This document shows positions 13,830 to 26,500 of a DNA stretch of 64,000 nt, one piece after another (within the stretch, counting starts at the first letter, position 1; every line of letters starts with the position of its first letter). The notes beneath the pieces are model-generated. The model saw nothing but the letters and a program-made list of their open reading frames with translations. It was not told where the DNA came from and searched no databases. The DNA is from Salvelinus alpinus (lineage: Eukaryota > Chordata > Actinopteri > Salmoniformes > Salmonidae): assembly GCF_045679555.1 (NCBI RefSeq), contig NC_092087.1, positions 22,530,925 through 22,594,924 of the forward strand, written 5' to 3'. The position numbers were made by a program, and so were the translations under genes.

Positions 13830-14010
13830 TGTCTTTTTAAATGGGTGGGAAAAAGCAGTTGGCCACTTTTAGCCCCCCCCTCCTCAAAACGTGCTCTCGG
13901 TCCCACGCGTTCAGTGGTCCCACGTAGTTTCTACAAAACATACGTACATATATACGGCTATCAGAAATTGTGTAATATAATTATTGTTAACCTAAAATAT
14001 TGTCCTATTC

Positions 14011-14613
14011 AGTGGTGGAAAAAGTACCCAAATGTCATACTTGAGTAAAAGTAAAGATACCTTAATAGAAAATTACTCAAGTAAGAGTGAGTCACCAAGT
14101 AAAATACTATTGGAGTAAAAGTTTTAAACAATTTGGTTTAAAATATACTTAAGTATCAAAAGTAAATGTAATTGCTAAAATATACTTAATTAAGTATGAA
14201 AGGTAAAATAATAAATAATTTCAAATTCCCAATATTAAGAAAACTAGATGGCACAATTTTTTTTAATTTTTATTTAAGGATAGCCAGGGGCACACTCCAA
14301 CACTCAGACATAATTTACAAAGGAAGCATTTGTGTTTAGTGAGTCCGCCAGATCAGAGGCAATAGGGATGACCAGGGGTGTTCTCTTGATAAGTGCATGG
14401 ATTTAACCATTTTCCTGTTCTGATAGCCATTCAAAATGTAACGAGTGTCAGGGAAAATGTATGGAATAAAAAGTACATTATTTTCTTTAGGAATGTAGTG
14501 AAGTAAAAGTAAAAGTGCTCAACAATATAAATAGTAAAGTAAAGTACAGATACCCCAAAAAAATACTTAAGTAGTACTTTAAAGTATTTTTATTTAAGTG
14601 CTTTACAACACTG
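14011..14613. mobile_element. hAT-type MITE
   Basis: Starts 'cagtggtggaaaaagtaccc' and ends '...ctttacaacactg', giving imperfect terminal inverted repeats. Both subterminal regions are rich in 'aagtaaa' and 'acttaagta' motifs. The 8-bp flanks gtcctatt and gtcgtata agree at 6 of 8 positions, as expected for an aged hAT target-site duplication. It has no transposase. It lies upstream of top1, about 180 bp beyond the NRF-1 motif. Confidence 0.8.
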
Positions 14614-14714
14614 GTCGTATAATTATAAATACAGTTTATACAGGTGTTATACACATTTTCTGTATAACTAGCCTCTAATGTATATATGTAAACAAACCAT
14701 AAATGTCTCAATGT

Positions 14715-14925
14715 TTGTGCCTGGATACAGCCCTTAGCCATGGTATATTGGCTATAGACCACAAACAAAAAAGGTGCATTATTGCTATTATAAACTTGTT
14801 GCCAACATAATTAGAACAGTAAAAATAAACGTTTTGTCATACCTGTGGTATACAGTCTGATACACCACGGCTTTCAGCCAATCAGCATTCAGGGCTCGAA
14901 CCACCCAGTTTATAATATCAGTATT
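14715..14925. mobile_element. Palindromic MITE, copy 2 (partial)
   Basis: Shares 'gcctggatacagcccttagc' and 'atggtatattggctatagac' with the copy at 1030-1318, as well as the right half with 'cagccaatcagcattcaggg' and terminal 'cagtttataat'. The left hairpin arm is missing, so this copy is truncated. Confidence 0.65.
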
Positions 14926-15310
14926 TATTGCATTTACCACTTGTCTAAGTCTTATCATCAACCGATTTCAGCCAGTGTATGGCTGTCGATTGACTGCATT
15001 TTTTGTATGGAATGTTGTGATTTTGTCAGTTAATTTGAGAAATTATTGGAATCATTCCAATTGATTGCTAGCTAATGAACATACTGTGCAGATCAAGTTT
15101 AAAGTTGAATTAATCTTATGTTCGGGATACATGGTATACACAGTCCAATAAAATACTTACTTACAGGTTCATTCTTGATAGTGCAACAACAATAACAAAT
15201 AATCAAAGAAGAATATGAACATAAAGTAAAATGGCTCAGTAGAATAGAATAAATATTTTAGCATAAGTATAATGCAGGAATGCACACACAATTTATAATC
15301 CAATACTTAC

Positions 15311-16672
15311 ATGTGTTTTGGGAAAGGGGGGGTGGGGGGCAACATCTCCACCCCGCTGATCCTCAACACTGGGGCCCCACAAGGGTGCGTTCTGAGCCCT
15401 CTCCTGTACTCCCTGTTCACCCACGACTGCGTGGCCATGCACGCCTCCAACTCAATCATCAAGTTTGCAGACGACACTACAGTGGTAGGCTTGATTACCA
15501 ACAACGACGAGACGGCCTACAGGGAGGAGGTGAGGGCCCTCGGAGTGTGGTGTCAGGAAAATAACCTCACACTCAACGTCAACAAAACAAAGGAGATGAT
15601 CGTGGACTTCAGGAAACAGCAGAGGGAGCACCCCCCTATCCACATCGACGGGACAGTAGTGGAGAGGGTAGTACGTTTTAAGTTCCTCGGCGTACACATC
15701 ACGGACAAACTGAATTGGTCCACCCACACAGACAGCGTGGTGGAGAAGGCGCAGCAGCGCCTCTTCAACCTCAGGAGGCTGAAGAAATTCGGCTTGTCAC
15801 CAAAAGCACTCACAAACTTTTACAGATGCACAATCGAGAGCATCCTGTCGGGCTGTATCACCGCCTGGTACGGCAACTGCTCCGCCCACAACCGTAAGGC
15901 TCTCCAGAGGGTAGTCTGCACAACGCATCACCGGGGGCAAACTACCTGCCCTCCAGGACACCTACACCACCCGATGTCACAGGAAGGCCATAAAGATCAT
16001 CAAGGACAACAACCACCTGAGCCACTGCCTGTTCACCCCGCTATCACCCAGAAGGCGAGGTCAGTACAGGTGCATCAAAGCAGGGACCGAGAGACTGAAA
16101 AACAGCTTCTATCTCAAGGCCATCAGACTGTTAAACAGCCACCACTAACATTGAGTGGCTGCTGCCAACATACTGACTCAACTCCAGCCACTTTAATAAT
16201 GGAAAAATGTATGTAAAAAATGTTTCACTAGCCACTTTAAACAATGCCACTTAATATAATGTTTACATACCCTACATTACTCATCTCATATGTATATACT
16301 GTACTCTATACCATCTACTGCATCTTGCCATCTTTATGTAATACATGTATCACTAGCCACTTTAAACAATGCCACTTTTATATGTTTACATACCCTACAT
16401 TACTCATCTCATATGTATATACTGTACTCTATACCATCTACTGCACCTTGCCTATGCCGTTCTGTACCATCACACATTCATATATTTTTATGTACATATT
16501 CTTCATCCCTTTACACTTGTGTGTATAAGGTAGTTGTTGTGAAATTGTTAGGTTAGATTACTCATTGGTTATTACTGCATTGTCGGAACTAAAAGCACAA
16601 GCATTTCGCTACACTCGCATTAACATCTGCTAACCATGTGTATGTGACAAATAAAATTTGATTTGAAGTGTT
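15311..16672 (+). mobile_element. L2-type LINE (RSg-1-like), 5'-truncated
   Basis: Encodes the C-terminal part of a non-LTR reverse transcriptase: a GAPQGCVLSPLL motif, the catalytic FADD box in IIKFADDTTVVG, then an NKTKEM block and a thumb region ending in ALQRVV. The frame shifts near 15910, after which the reading frame is meaningless. The 3' UTR carries a tandem duplication of about 120 bp (about 16228-16348 and 16351-16450). It ends in 'gacaaataaaatttgatttg', the usual tail of salmonid L2 elements. The 5' end, including any endonuclease, is absent. Dead copy. Confidence 0.85.
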
Positions 16673-16779
16673 TAAATTGTGCAGTATTTAGAAATCATAA
16701 AAAGAGTCTGGTAGCAGCAGACGTGATGTGTGTGTAGCATGAATGTGTGTGTGTGTATGTGGATGTGTGTATGTCTGTG

Positions 16780-17230
16780 TGGGTGTGTGCATGAGTCAGT
16801 GAATGTGTGCTAAGGTGCGGAGAATAAGAGCAGGTTTTCAGTCCAGTTCAAGTGTTCAGCAGTCTGATGGTTTGTAGATAGAAAATGTCTCTGAGCCTGT
16901 TGTTATCAGACCTCAAGCTCCGATACCGTCTGCCTGATTGTAAGCAATTGAACAGCTCGTGGCTGGGGTGTGTGGGGTCCTTGATAATTCTGCGGGCCTC
17001 CCTCAGGCACCATTTCGAGTAGATGTCCTGGATGGGTGGGAGCACGGTCCCAGTGATGTACTGGGCAATCTTCAAAACCCGCTGGAGGGCCTTGCGGTTG
17101 TGGACGGAGCAATTCCCGTACCAGGCCATGATGCAACCGGTCAACCGCTCGATGGTGCAGCGGTAGTATTTGGAGAGGACCCGGGGTAGCATAATCTTAA
17201 AATTAATTGTTTTACACAATATCTGTTTCA
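16780..17230 (-). mobile_element. L2-type LINE fragment, inverted
   Basis: Minus-strand translation gives YRCTIE, ITAWYGN-like and HNRKALQRV motifs followed by the C-terminal RRIIKDPTHPSHELF region, the same protein segment as the end of the LINE at 15311-16672. No 3' tail is attached. It abuts, head to head, a plus-strand piece of the same family starting near 17232. A short TG-rich tract (about 16728-16800) precedes it. Confidence 0.8.
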
Positions 17231-17231
17231 A

Positions 17232-17965
17232 GTCCAGGTGCCCAAGAAAGCGAAGGTAACCTGCCTAAATGAGCACTCAAGTCGGTAGCCATGAAGTGCT
17301 TTGAAAGGCTGGTCGTGGGTCACATAAACACCATCATCATCCCGGAAACCCTAAACCCACTCCAATTCGCATAAACGCCCCAAAAGATCCACAGATGATG
17401 CAATCTCAATTGCACTCCACACTGTCCTTTCCCACCTGGACAAAAGGAACACCTATGTGAGAATGCTTTTCATTGACTACAGCTCAACGTTCAACACCAT
17501 AGTGCCCACAAAGCTCATCACTAAGCTAAGGACCCTGGGACTAAACAGCTCCCTCTTCCTGACGGGCCGCCCCCAGGTGGTAAGGGTAGGCAACAAAACA
17601 TCTGCCACGCTGATCCTCAACACGGTGGCCCATGACCCCCCCCCCACTTGTGTTTACACTGCTGCTACTTGCTGTTTATTATCTATGCATAGTCACTTTA
17701 CCCCTACCTACATGTACAAATTAGCTTGACTAACCTGTACCCCCGCACTTTGACTCGGTACCGGTCCTCCCTGTATATAGCCTCCTTATTGTTATTTTAT
17801 TGTGTTACTTTTTTTTTTTTTACTTTAATTTATTTTGTAAATATTTTCTTAACTCTATTTCTTGAACTGCATTGTTGGTTAAGGGCTTGTAAGTAAGCAT
17901 TTCACGGTAAGGTCTACACCTGCTGTATATGGTGCATATGACAAGTATTTGATTTGATATAATTC
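17232..17965 (+). mobile_element. L2-type LINE fragment with 3' tail
   Basis: Holds an N-terminal reverse-transcriptase block ([14 protein letters not shown], corresponding to the family's D-Y-S-S-A-F-N-T box) with earlier 'LQFA' and 'DDAIS' sequence. It then passes directly to the family 3' UTR ('cagcactgctact'-type sequence, 'gtaagcatttcac') and the tail 'agtatttgatttgat'. The central catalytic part is missing. With 16780-17230 it forms a rearranged copy. Confidence 0.75.
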
Positions 17966-17969
17966 AATC

Positions 17970-19320
17970 TTATCACAGCACACTGGCTGACCATGGTTTA
18001 CCAACTCCCTGACCAAAATGGCTGACCTTTACTGTCATAAGACCTTTCATGTCCATTTTAGTACTCAAATTCCTAATTCTATGCAACATAGCACCAAACA
18101 GCACACACCAAAGGGCCATTTTGATCAGATAGAGGTTCATTTGTGCATTAGAACTGAATAGATAAATAGCTGCAACATATCTTTCTTTAGCAGTGACAAT
18201 TTGAAATGCAGAAGCAACTGTGTAGAGCCCATAGGAGATGGGATGGTGATTTGATAAATCAATTGATGCTGTCCTGGCCCTAGTGGAAATACTGCAGTCC
18301 ACCACCAGTATCTGAGAGAATGTCCATAGGATGGAACTATCATGACCAGCCAGATCATCCGTGATACATGTCAGTATTCGATGTCCATCAATGTCTGAGG
18401 AAGTCGATTCCAGCGATAGAAAGTTGTCTTTGATCTTTTTATTTTAAGTCTTTCCCAAATTGTAACCCTTAACTTAACCGTTCGTATTTAATATCTCACC
18501 GTAAGAGATTTTTGGAGATATTTTGAGTTAATGCCTAAACTTAACCTTAAACACCTTGAAATTTGACGTTTGGAACAACTTCAACATTTTAAGTTGGAGA
18601 AACATGGATGAACTGGAGAATGCAGTTACCAGGAGCAATCAAATATAATGAAACTGGTAGGCCTACTGGAAAACTGTAGTGCATTTAAAACATTTATTCA
18701 AAGTGCACAGTGGAGACCACTGAGTTGGTATGTCAATATTATAAGCCTATTTTTGGATTGAACATTTTACAGTGTGTTGATATAATGCTCTCTGCTGTCC
18801 ATCAGGAATATTGCAGTAAGCCCAACTCCCTTGCATCCCACTTAGTTCTCTCCCAGGGCTCATAGTTTTGGCTGGCAGAGTTGAGGATGTCTTGCAAGAT
18901 CAAGTTGAAAGAATGTGGAATATTTGAGAGTATTACTCTATTTGCACTGTAGTCAAGGTACTACTGCACTGGAATACATTGTGAAAATAAGCATTTTAGT
19001 GGTGCATGTACATTATGTGGATCATACACACTTTTGCTGAGTCAGCAAATCATTCAGAGTCAATGAATTATTCACATTTAGAACATTGGTGTTTCTACAA
19101 TATTTCCCCTCAGTTCTCAGATTGACCAGTAGAGAAGTCTGTTCTGAGTTTGAATCGTTTTAAGACCCTCTCAGATCAGTGTGGCTAAATCTCATTATGA
19201 GGATTATCAACGTTGATGGAGGAACAACATGAGATAATACCAACAACTCCTCCACTCAGTAGAGACCACATGCTTTAGTTCATGATATGCCAAATCTGCG
19301 CCTTTCTTTATAAAGTACAC
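17970..19320. other. Intergenic stretch, nothing recognised
   Basis: No exon-like frame with splice signals and no repeat I can name. The segment around 18440-18560 is rich in 'taaccttaa'-like words as in many salmonid repeats, but I cannot delimit an element. Confidence 0.4.
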
Positions 19321-19324
19321 TATA

Positions 19325-21830
19325 CAGTATATACAAAACTATGTGGACACACTTTCAAATGAGTGGATTTGGCTATTTCAGCCACACCTGTTGCTGACAG
19401 GTGTATAAAATCGAGCACATAGCCATGCAATCTGCATAGACGAACATTGGCAGTAGAATGGCCTTACTGAAGGGCTCAGTGACTTTCAACGTCGTCGTGT
19501 CCTCCTGCATCCATTGAAGACCGCTCTTCCTCCCGAATACTTCGACCTCCGGGAGGCCTTCAGTAAGAGGCAAGCGGCCACCCTTCCCCCTCATCGTCCA
19601 TACGACTGTGCCATAGAACTCCTACCCGGCTCCACACTTCCCCGGGGCTGTCTGTACTCCCTATCGAGCCCTGAAGCAGCGGTCATGGACAATTACATCC
19701 GGGAGTTGCTGGAAGCTCGATTAATTTGCCCCTCTACATCCCCAGCTGGTGCAGGCTTCTTCTTCATGGGTAAGAAGGATGGAGGCCTGCGTCCGTGCAT
19801 CGATTACAGAGGGCTGAACCAGATTATGATCAATAATCGTTACCCCCTACCCCTGATGTCCGCTGCCTTGGAGTTGGCCCAAGGGGCCCAATTATTCACC
19901 AAACTGGATCTCCGCAACGCTTACAATCTGGTGAGAATCAGGAAAGGAGGTGAGTGGAAAACTGACTTTAACACCTAGTGTTTATCACTGGGCTACCTCC
20001 ATCTCAAGGGCTTACAACTATCCTGATGGTCGTCGATCGATTCTCCAAGGCAGCCCATTTCATAGTCTTACCAAAGTTGCCTTCAGCGAAGGAGACAGCT
20101 GATCTCATGATTACCCATGTCTTTCGACTACACAGACTTCCCCAGGACATTGTCTCAGTTCGGGGGCCCCAGTTCGCCGCACGGTATTGGAAGGCCTTCT
20201 GCTCTCTGTTGGGGGCATCGGTGAGTCTCTTCTCGGGGTTCCACCCACAGTCGAATGGGCAAACTGAGAGGGCCAACCAGGAGCTAGAGAAGTTCCTCCG
20301 CTGCTTCGTCTCCACTCAGGCTAGTAACTGGAGCAGGTCCCTCGTCTGGGCGGAGTATGCTCATAACACACTGCCAAACTCGTCCACTGGACTGTCACCG
20401 TTCGAGTGTCAGTTTGGGTTCGCCCCCTCCCTGTTTCCTGAACAAGAGGCCGAAGTGAGGGTGCCATCGGCTGAGGCGTTCATTCAACGATGTCGTCGCA
20501 CCTGGATCAGAGCGCGATCCTCTTTGCTCCGCTCCTCTGCCTGACATCAACATCAGGCAAACCATCACTAAAGACCTCTTCGGCTCCTCCGACCGGGTCA
20601 ACGGGTGTGAATGTCCACCCGTGGTCTTCCCTTAAAGGTGGATTCACGGAAACTTGCTCCTCGCTACATTCCTCGCTACATAGGACCCTTCAAGATCCTG
20701 AGTCGCATCAACCCGGTTACCTATCGTCTCCAGCTTCCCAGGTCCATGAGGGTCTGTCCGTCCTTCCATGTCTCCTGTCTCAAGCTGGTAAGTACCAGTC
20801 CCTTCTCTCCCCCCACACCTGCTCCTCTGCTACACTGTCTGGCGTCTGTTGGAGGCTCGCCGGGTCCAAGGGAACCTGCAGTACCTGGTGGACTGGGAGA
20901 GCTACGATCCCAAGGAGCGGTATGGGTCCCGGCCCGGGACATCCTGGATCCGGGTCTGGTAAGAGACTTCAGCCGACTACGTGGTGGTTGTCAGGACTCC
21001 GCGGCTGGAGCCGCTCCTAGGGTGGGGTACTGTCATGGTCCCTCTGGGTACCAGAGGGCGGCAGAGACCGCACTAGAGACTTTCTTAGTTACTCAGATGT
21101 TGCTTATCATTTCGTTATCATTTCCCTTTTAAAATAGGTGTTTTCTGTTCTTGTTTGCAGAAGCTTGATTTCGGTTGCTCTGTGTTTCGCCTGAGTAAGT
21201 CATCTAGTCCTAGTGTTTAATTTTTTTCCCAGTATTACTGTGATCCTTCTGTTACCTTATTTTTCGTAAACTATTTACATTTATCCCAAATCACTGATTC
21301 CTCATCTGGTCCATTCTCTGCACCTGGATCCAACCCCACCACTTCACAAGGACAACGCTACCTGCCCCATTGCATAGTGCCAACTGTCAAGATTGGTGGA
21401 GGAGGAATAATAGTCTGGGGCTGTTTTTCATGATTCTGTGCTTCCAACTTTGCAGCAACAATTTGGGGAAGGCCCTTTACTGTGTCAGCATGACAATGCC
21501 CCCGTGCACAAAGCGAGGTCCATACAGAAATGGTTTGTTGAGATCGGTGTGGAAGAACTTGACAGGCCTGCACAGAGCCCTGACCTCAACCCCATCGAAC
21601 ACCTTTGGGATGAATTGGAATGCTGACTGCGAGTCAGGCCTAATCTCCCAACATCAGTGCCCGGCCTCACTAATGCTCTTGTGGCTGAATGTAAGCAAGT
21701 CCTCGCAGAAATTTTCCAACGTCTAGTGGAAAGCCTTTCCAGAAGAGTGGAGGCTGTTAAAGCAGCAGAGGGGGAGACCAACTCCATATTAATGCCCATG
21801 ATTTTGGAATTAGATGGGTTTTTTTTAAAG
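19325..21830 (+). mobile_element. Tc1/mariner relic split by a Gypsy fossil
   Basis: The left part (19325-19500) has a Tc1-type end ('tacaaaactatgtggacaca') and 5' sequence. The right part (about 21365-21830) encodes transposase C-terminal signatures: GGGGIIVWG-like sequence, CQHDNAPVHK with the second catalytic Asp, and SPDLNPIEHLWDELEC with the catalytic Glu (DD34E type). The middle is replaced by a Ty3/Gypsy-type element. The right inverted terminal repeat is not recognisable. The frame carries several lesions, so it is a dead copy. Confidence 0.8.
19505..21340 (+). mobile_element. Ty3/Gypsy LTR retrotransposon fossil
   Basis: Parts in order: a reverse-transcriptase segment (about 19514-19975), an integrase core (about 19980-20545) and a chromodomain-like region (about 20820-21000), which places it with the chromodomain-bearing Gypsy lineage. 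No capsid gene and no pair of LTRs can be seen, and the coding part is broken in several places. It lies inside an older Tc1 element, so it is younger than that element. It is a dead fossil. Confidence 0.8.
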
Positions 21831-22084
21831 GTCAATCACTTCCATACCATAACTACTTTTTCCACTGTGTGAGACATTGAATCCTCTTGATATACATTTT
21901 CTCCACAAGAGGGCTTCTCAGCCCTTTTAACTTCCCTGGCCTCATCAATAGCTGTACTCAGGCCAGAATTCAGGCATAACCACCTACCCAGCAGCTTTAT
22001 CAACAGCCCATCCCTACCTCTTGCAAACCCAAGCTCTTAATCTGTCTATTTTAAAGAATTCAACATAAGAGTAAACCTTGACAT

Positions 22085-22450
22085 AAAATCAAATGTTATT
22101 TGTCACATGCTTCGTAAACAACTGGTGTAGACTAACCAGGAAATGCTTACTTACAGGGACGTTCCTAACAATGAAGGAAAACAAATAAATAATAGCACAA
22201 GGAATAAATACACAATGAGTAACGATAACTTGGCTACATACACAGGGTACCAGTACCGAGTCGATGTGAGGGTTACGAGCTAGGTAGATAGGTAGATAAT
22301 TACAGGGTAAATTGACTAGGCGACAGCATAGATAATAAGCAGCAGTCAAAAGAGTTAGTGCAAAGAGGGTCGTCAATGCAGATTGTCCAGGTAGCTATTT
22401 GGTTATTAACTATTTAGTAGCGTTATGACTTGGGGGTAGAAGCTGTTCAG
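22085..22450 (-). mobile_element. L2/RSg-1-like LINE 3' fragment
   Basis: Reverse complement of the family 3' end: the tail word 'aaatcaaatgttatttgtca' is followed by 'gcttacttacagggacgttc' and 'cagtaccgagtcgatgtgag'. It contains no coding sequence. It lies about 1.1 kb beyond the CYLD-like gene's stop codon. The stretch 22455-23530 is AT-rich and probably includes the 3' UTR of that gene, but I could not fix the polyadenylation site. Confidence 0.7.
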
Positions 22451-23534
22451 GGTCCTGTTGGTGCATTGGTACCGCTAGCTGTGCAGTAGCAGAGACAACA
22501 GTCTCTGTTTTCAGAGTCTTTGACAGTTTTTAAGGCCTTCCTTTGACACCGCCTGGTAAAGAGGTCCCAGTGATTTTATTTGGCCCCAAGTGTTCTGATT
22601 TAATTTATTTTCATAAAAAGGTTTTTCGTTGTTGGACGTAAGACTGTAAAATTACCAGGAAATCAGATCAAAGTGATTTTAATTTAAGAAATCTGTTCCC
22701 AAGTATTCCCACGCATAAATAGAGCAATAATGTGATTGTATCCCAATGTAATCAATGTTTTTGTCAAATACTATATCTGTTTGGGCTTCTTCAGTCAATT
22801 TGCAGGTTACTAATTATTTATACTTGTTTCAGCCCCCTAAAATCTGCTCAATAAAAATCAATCTGTGGCTTAATGTAATTGGGGACCCCTGATCTCCCTT
22901 CCATACCCAAAATATGTTTTTTTAAGAACTGGGGTATTTCTGGGCATAATTCAATCTTAACTGAAGCACAATTGAAATAGTTTAAATGCACATTTTGATC
23001 ATTTTAAGCAGACTATTACAACCAAATTAAACTGGGAATGGATAACTTAGACCTTTTCATTTCAACAACATTTTCAGTCAATAAAACACAAGGTACTACA
23101 GTATATAATATATTATTTCATTCCTTCAACATAAAAAAAGCCGGAAAACACTGACATTCAACAGAATTCCACAAGCAGTCATAGATCCACTTCAATTCCA
23201 TAAATCTACAGTATACTATATGTTTACATAGAAATGTGCAACAATAAAACATTACCAATAGTTCAATTGCCCTTCCTAACCCCAACTTCATCAATCAACC
23301 TTCATTGAAACAAAGGTCAATTACATTGACAAAGGAAAACATTTGAGAAGACCTTGGTGATTATTTCAGTTATCATAGAAGCATCCCTTTAAAGTTTAAG
23401 TTCTTCAACTAATCATCAGTGTTTTGTTTTTGTGAAAACGAACTGATGCCATGGCGATGCTGAAACCAAGGTTATTTTAGCACTGTTGTGAGAACACTGT
23501 GTTCTCTTCAGTACACTTCAGCCTTGTGCTGGCT

Positions 23535-26500
23535 TTATCTGTAGAGTGCCATGGATGCGCTCTGGTACAAACACATGTAGGAGTCACACAGCAGCCTGCG
23601 GACAGGCTCTCCAGCCTGGGAGGGGTCAGCCCACACTAGCTCCTCCTCTGACTGAGACAGGAAGTCACCCACCTCGGGACAAGCCCTGATCTCTGGAATG
23701 TTGTAGCCACTGTGGTCATCACCTGTAGAGGGGGCAGACGATTATTTATCTGAGTGGAAGATAGATAAGACTAGACCTATGTCAGGGTGCAGTGTTATCT
23801 CAATATCAAGTCAGGAGGTTCAGAGACAAAGCATGTTATTGGATATCTAGTGAAAAGGAAAGACAAATAACATCAAAGCATGGAACAGTCTGCAATTGTA
23901 CAGTCATGATTGTTTGTTCAGCACCTCGGGAGAAATGAAAATAGTAGTATGTTCTTCCTTTTAGATTGTTTTACCAACCCGATGCCATTAACACACATCC
24001 ACTGAATAGGTTTTAAAATAAACAGTGCTTCAGACTTGTGATGGCAATAGACTAAATTCTTATTTATAAAATAATTGTGTTCTTTGAGGTCAATCTCACC
24101 ACATCTGTCTGCCATGCTGTCGAAGAAGAGCCAGGAGCGAGGGCCAGGCCCATACTTCACAAAAGACACATAGTGGCTGGTGTGGATGCAGAGCACAGCG
24201 AACAACTGCATCATGTGCCTGGGTAAAGGGGCATCTGCCGGAACCTCCGCTGGCACTGCCAGGGCTCTAGGGCAGTGGCCCTTCCGAGATGGATGAGTGT
24301 GCACCTGTCACAAAGGGAGAAGTGGAGATGGAGGAGGGGAAGAGGGAAAGTAGAGAGGGAGATTCAGTAAGATAAAGAAAAATAAATCAATACACTTGCA
24401 GGTAGAAAAGATGTAAATCAAACAGTAATGCTGCTTAACGGTGTCTACCTGTGTCTTGCAAGTAGTGCAGTACTGTTTGACTCTTCCTGGCTGGAGCTTG
24501 CGGTCCTGTAGGCACTGGGGGCACTCATACTCTGCCAAACGCCCACAGAGGAAGCACTCTCGGGGGGCTGATGGGAGAAAGAAGGTGGGAAGCTGTCACT
24601 CAACCTGAAGACAGTTTACTATGGCAAGCTATGAGTAGGGAGTTACTGTATGGCCTTTAATTGATAGTTACATACGTGGCAGACGTGTGACCAGCGTTTT
24701 GCAAAAACACTCTGTCAGTCTTCATTACATTGACTGATGGTGTAACTCACAGTTGTACAGAAGATCTGTGATGTCAAGCTCTGTTGAGGGGATGATGTGG
24801 GGGAACATCTTGTACTTTTTCCCAAACCTTGGCATCTGGACCATGAGACAGGATGGGATCTGAGGGATATATTAGAAACAATAAACATTAGAGCAAAGGG
24901 ATTGCCTTCCAAAAAAAACGTGGGCAGCCTACAAGGCCTCGTAAACATAGCTCCTTAGACAACCTTGCACAGTACCACCAACCTCCTCAAACTTGAGGCC
25001 ACAAGACAGGAAGGAGGTATCCAGCAGCTGCTGAACCGTGGGAGTCTGTGTCACCTGCTCCTTATCCAGAATAATCTGGAATGTGTAGGCATCCTGAGAT
25101 GTGTCGTTATTCGATCTGAAACCCAGAGAACAATCAAGCTAAGCAACTCAATCATGGCAGAGTGACGAAACAGAAACTCAGAGAAAAGTCCAGACAATTA
25201 GAATGGAGATGAGCAAAGTGAGGAGGGTAAGCAAGGAGCAATAAGTAGCCTACAGCATAACCTGCAAGAAAGAGAAAGATATGGGTCAGGAGGTCAAATA
25301 GAGCAGCAGAGAAAGGTGACTGGTTCAAACCTGAGTTTAAGCAATGGCTCCATGCACAGCACCCGCTGTAGAAGGATTGTGATGAACTCTTCAGGGTCTG
25401 CAGGGAGGCAGGATAACACCATTTAGGAGAAATCAGAGACACTGCAGCCCCTTAAAAATGATAATTTAAACATAATTTCCCTTAGCTGGTATCACATTTA
25501 TGTTAAGAGACCCATAGAAACAACACTATGAGAAGTGTGTGAGTACCTTTCTCTTCTGTTACAAAGGTGTCACAGCCGAGTTGCTTGCGGAAGTTCATTA
25601 CACTCTCAGCAGGCACAAAACCTTGTCTGTGGATTACACACACTGATGTCACTCTCAGTGGCCACACAGAAATACACACAACACACAACACATGGAAATG
25701 CACATTCATATAAAGTGCATATACTGGGCCTGAACATACACTACCAATGTGCCAGAGTAATACCAGACATGCATTGAGAGAAGGCTTTTTCTTTCTCAGT
25801 CTGGGTAGATTACAATGTCATAACGCCCTTATTTTGAAGAGCAGTTGATAATACAGGCACGACTGAGGGTCAAGAGGATCTAGAAAAAAGTACAGAATGT
25901 TTATACCGGCGCAAACAGTTAACGATGTCTTTCCTCAGAGAGCGAGATATGCTCTGTTCTGTGTCAGCTGGTTTGTGGCAAACACTGTCCAGGGTCATGG
26001 ATGAGCTGAACAGACTGTGGAAAGATGTATTACCTTTGTTAGCTTGGCAGTGGTCCTGGCGCAGCATTAAGTCATTCTTACAAGAAACTGGGCTCAACAA
26101 AAAATGATGCCCAACAGTGTAAAATTGTCATACAACTATGAGTTAGGAACAATGAGCTAGAGGAAGTAAGTTTACCTGAAGAGAGTGGCATCGAGGTAGC
26201 AGGAGTTGTAGTGCCCCTGGATCCCCTTCATCTTGCCCACGAGCAAAGACAAGGCTTCCGACTCAGGGATAGGAGGAACATTCTCATCGGTTTCCTCCAA
26301 TGGAGTGACTGATGCAAACCAAACAAAAACATAAGGTACCACTTAGATAATAGAAATACAACTGATGAATGCTTTATATCTGCTGTGTTTGGGTCATTGT
26401 GTGTATGGTTTATGGCTACCCGGACTATTTGCATTGTGTGCCGCCCCCAACCCCTCTTTTTAAAAATTTTACCCCCAATTTCGTGGTATCCAATTGTTAG

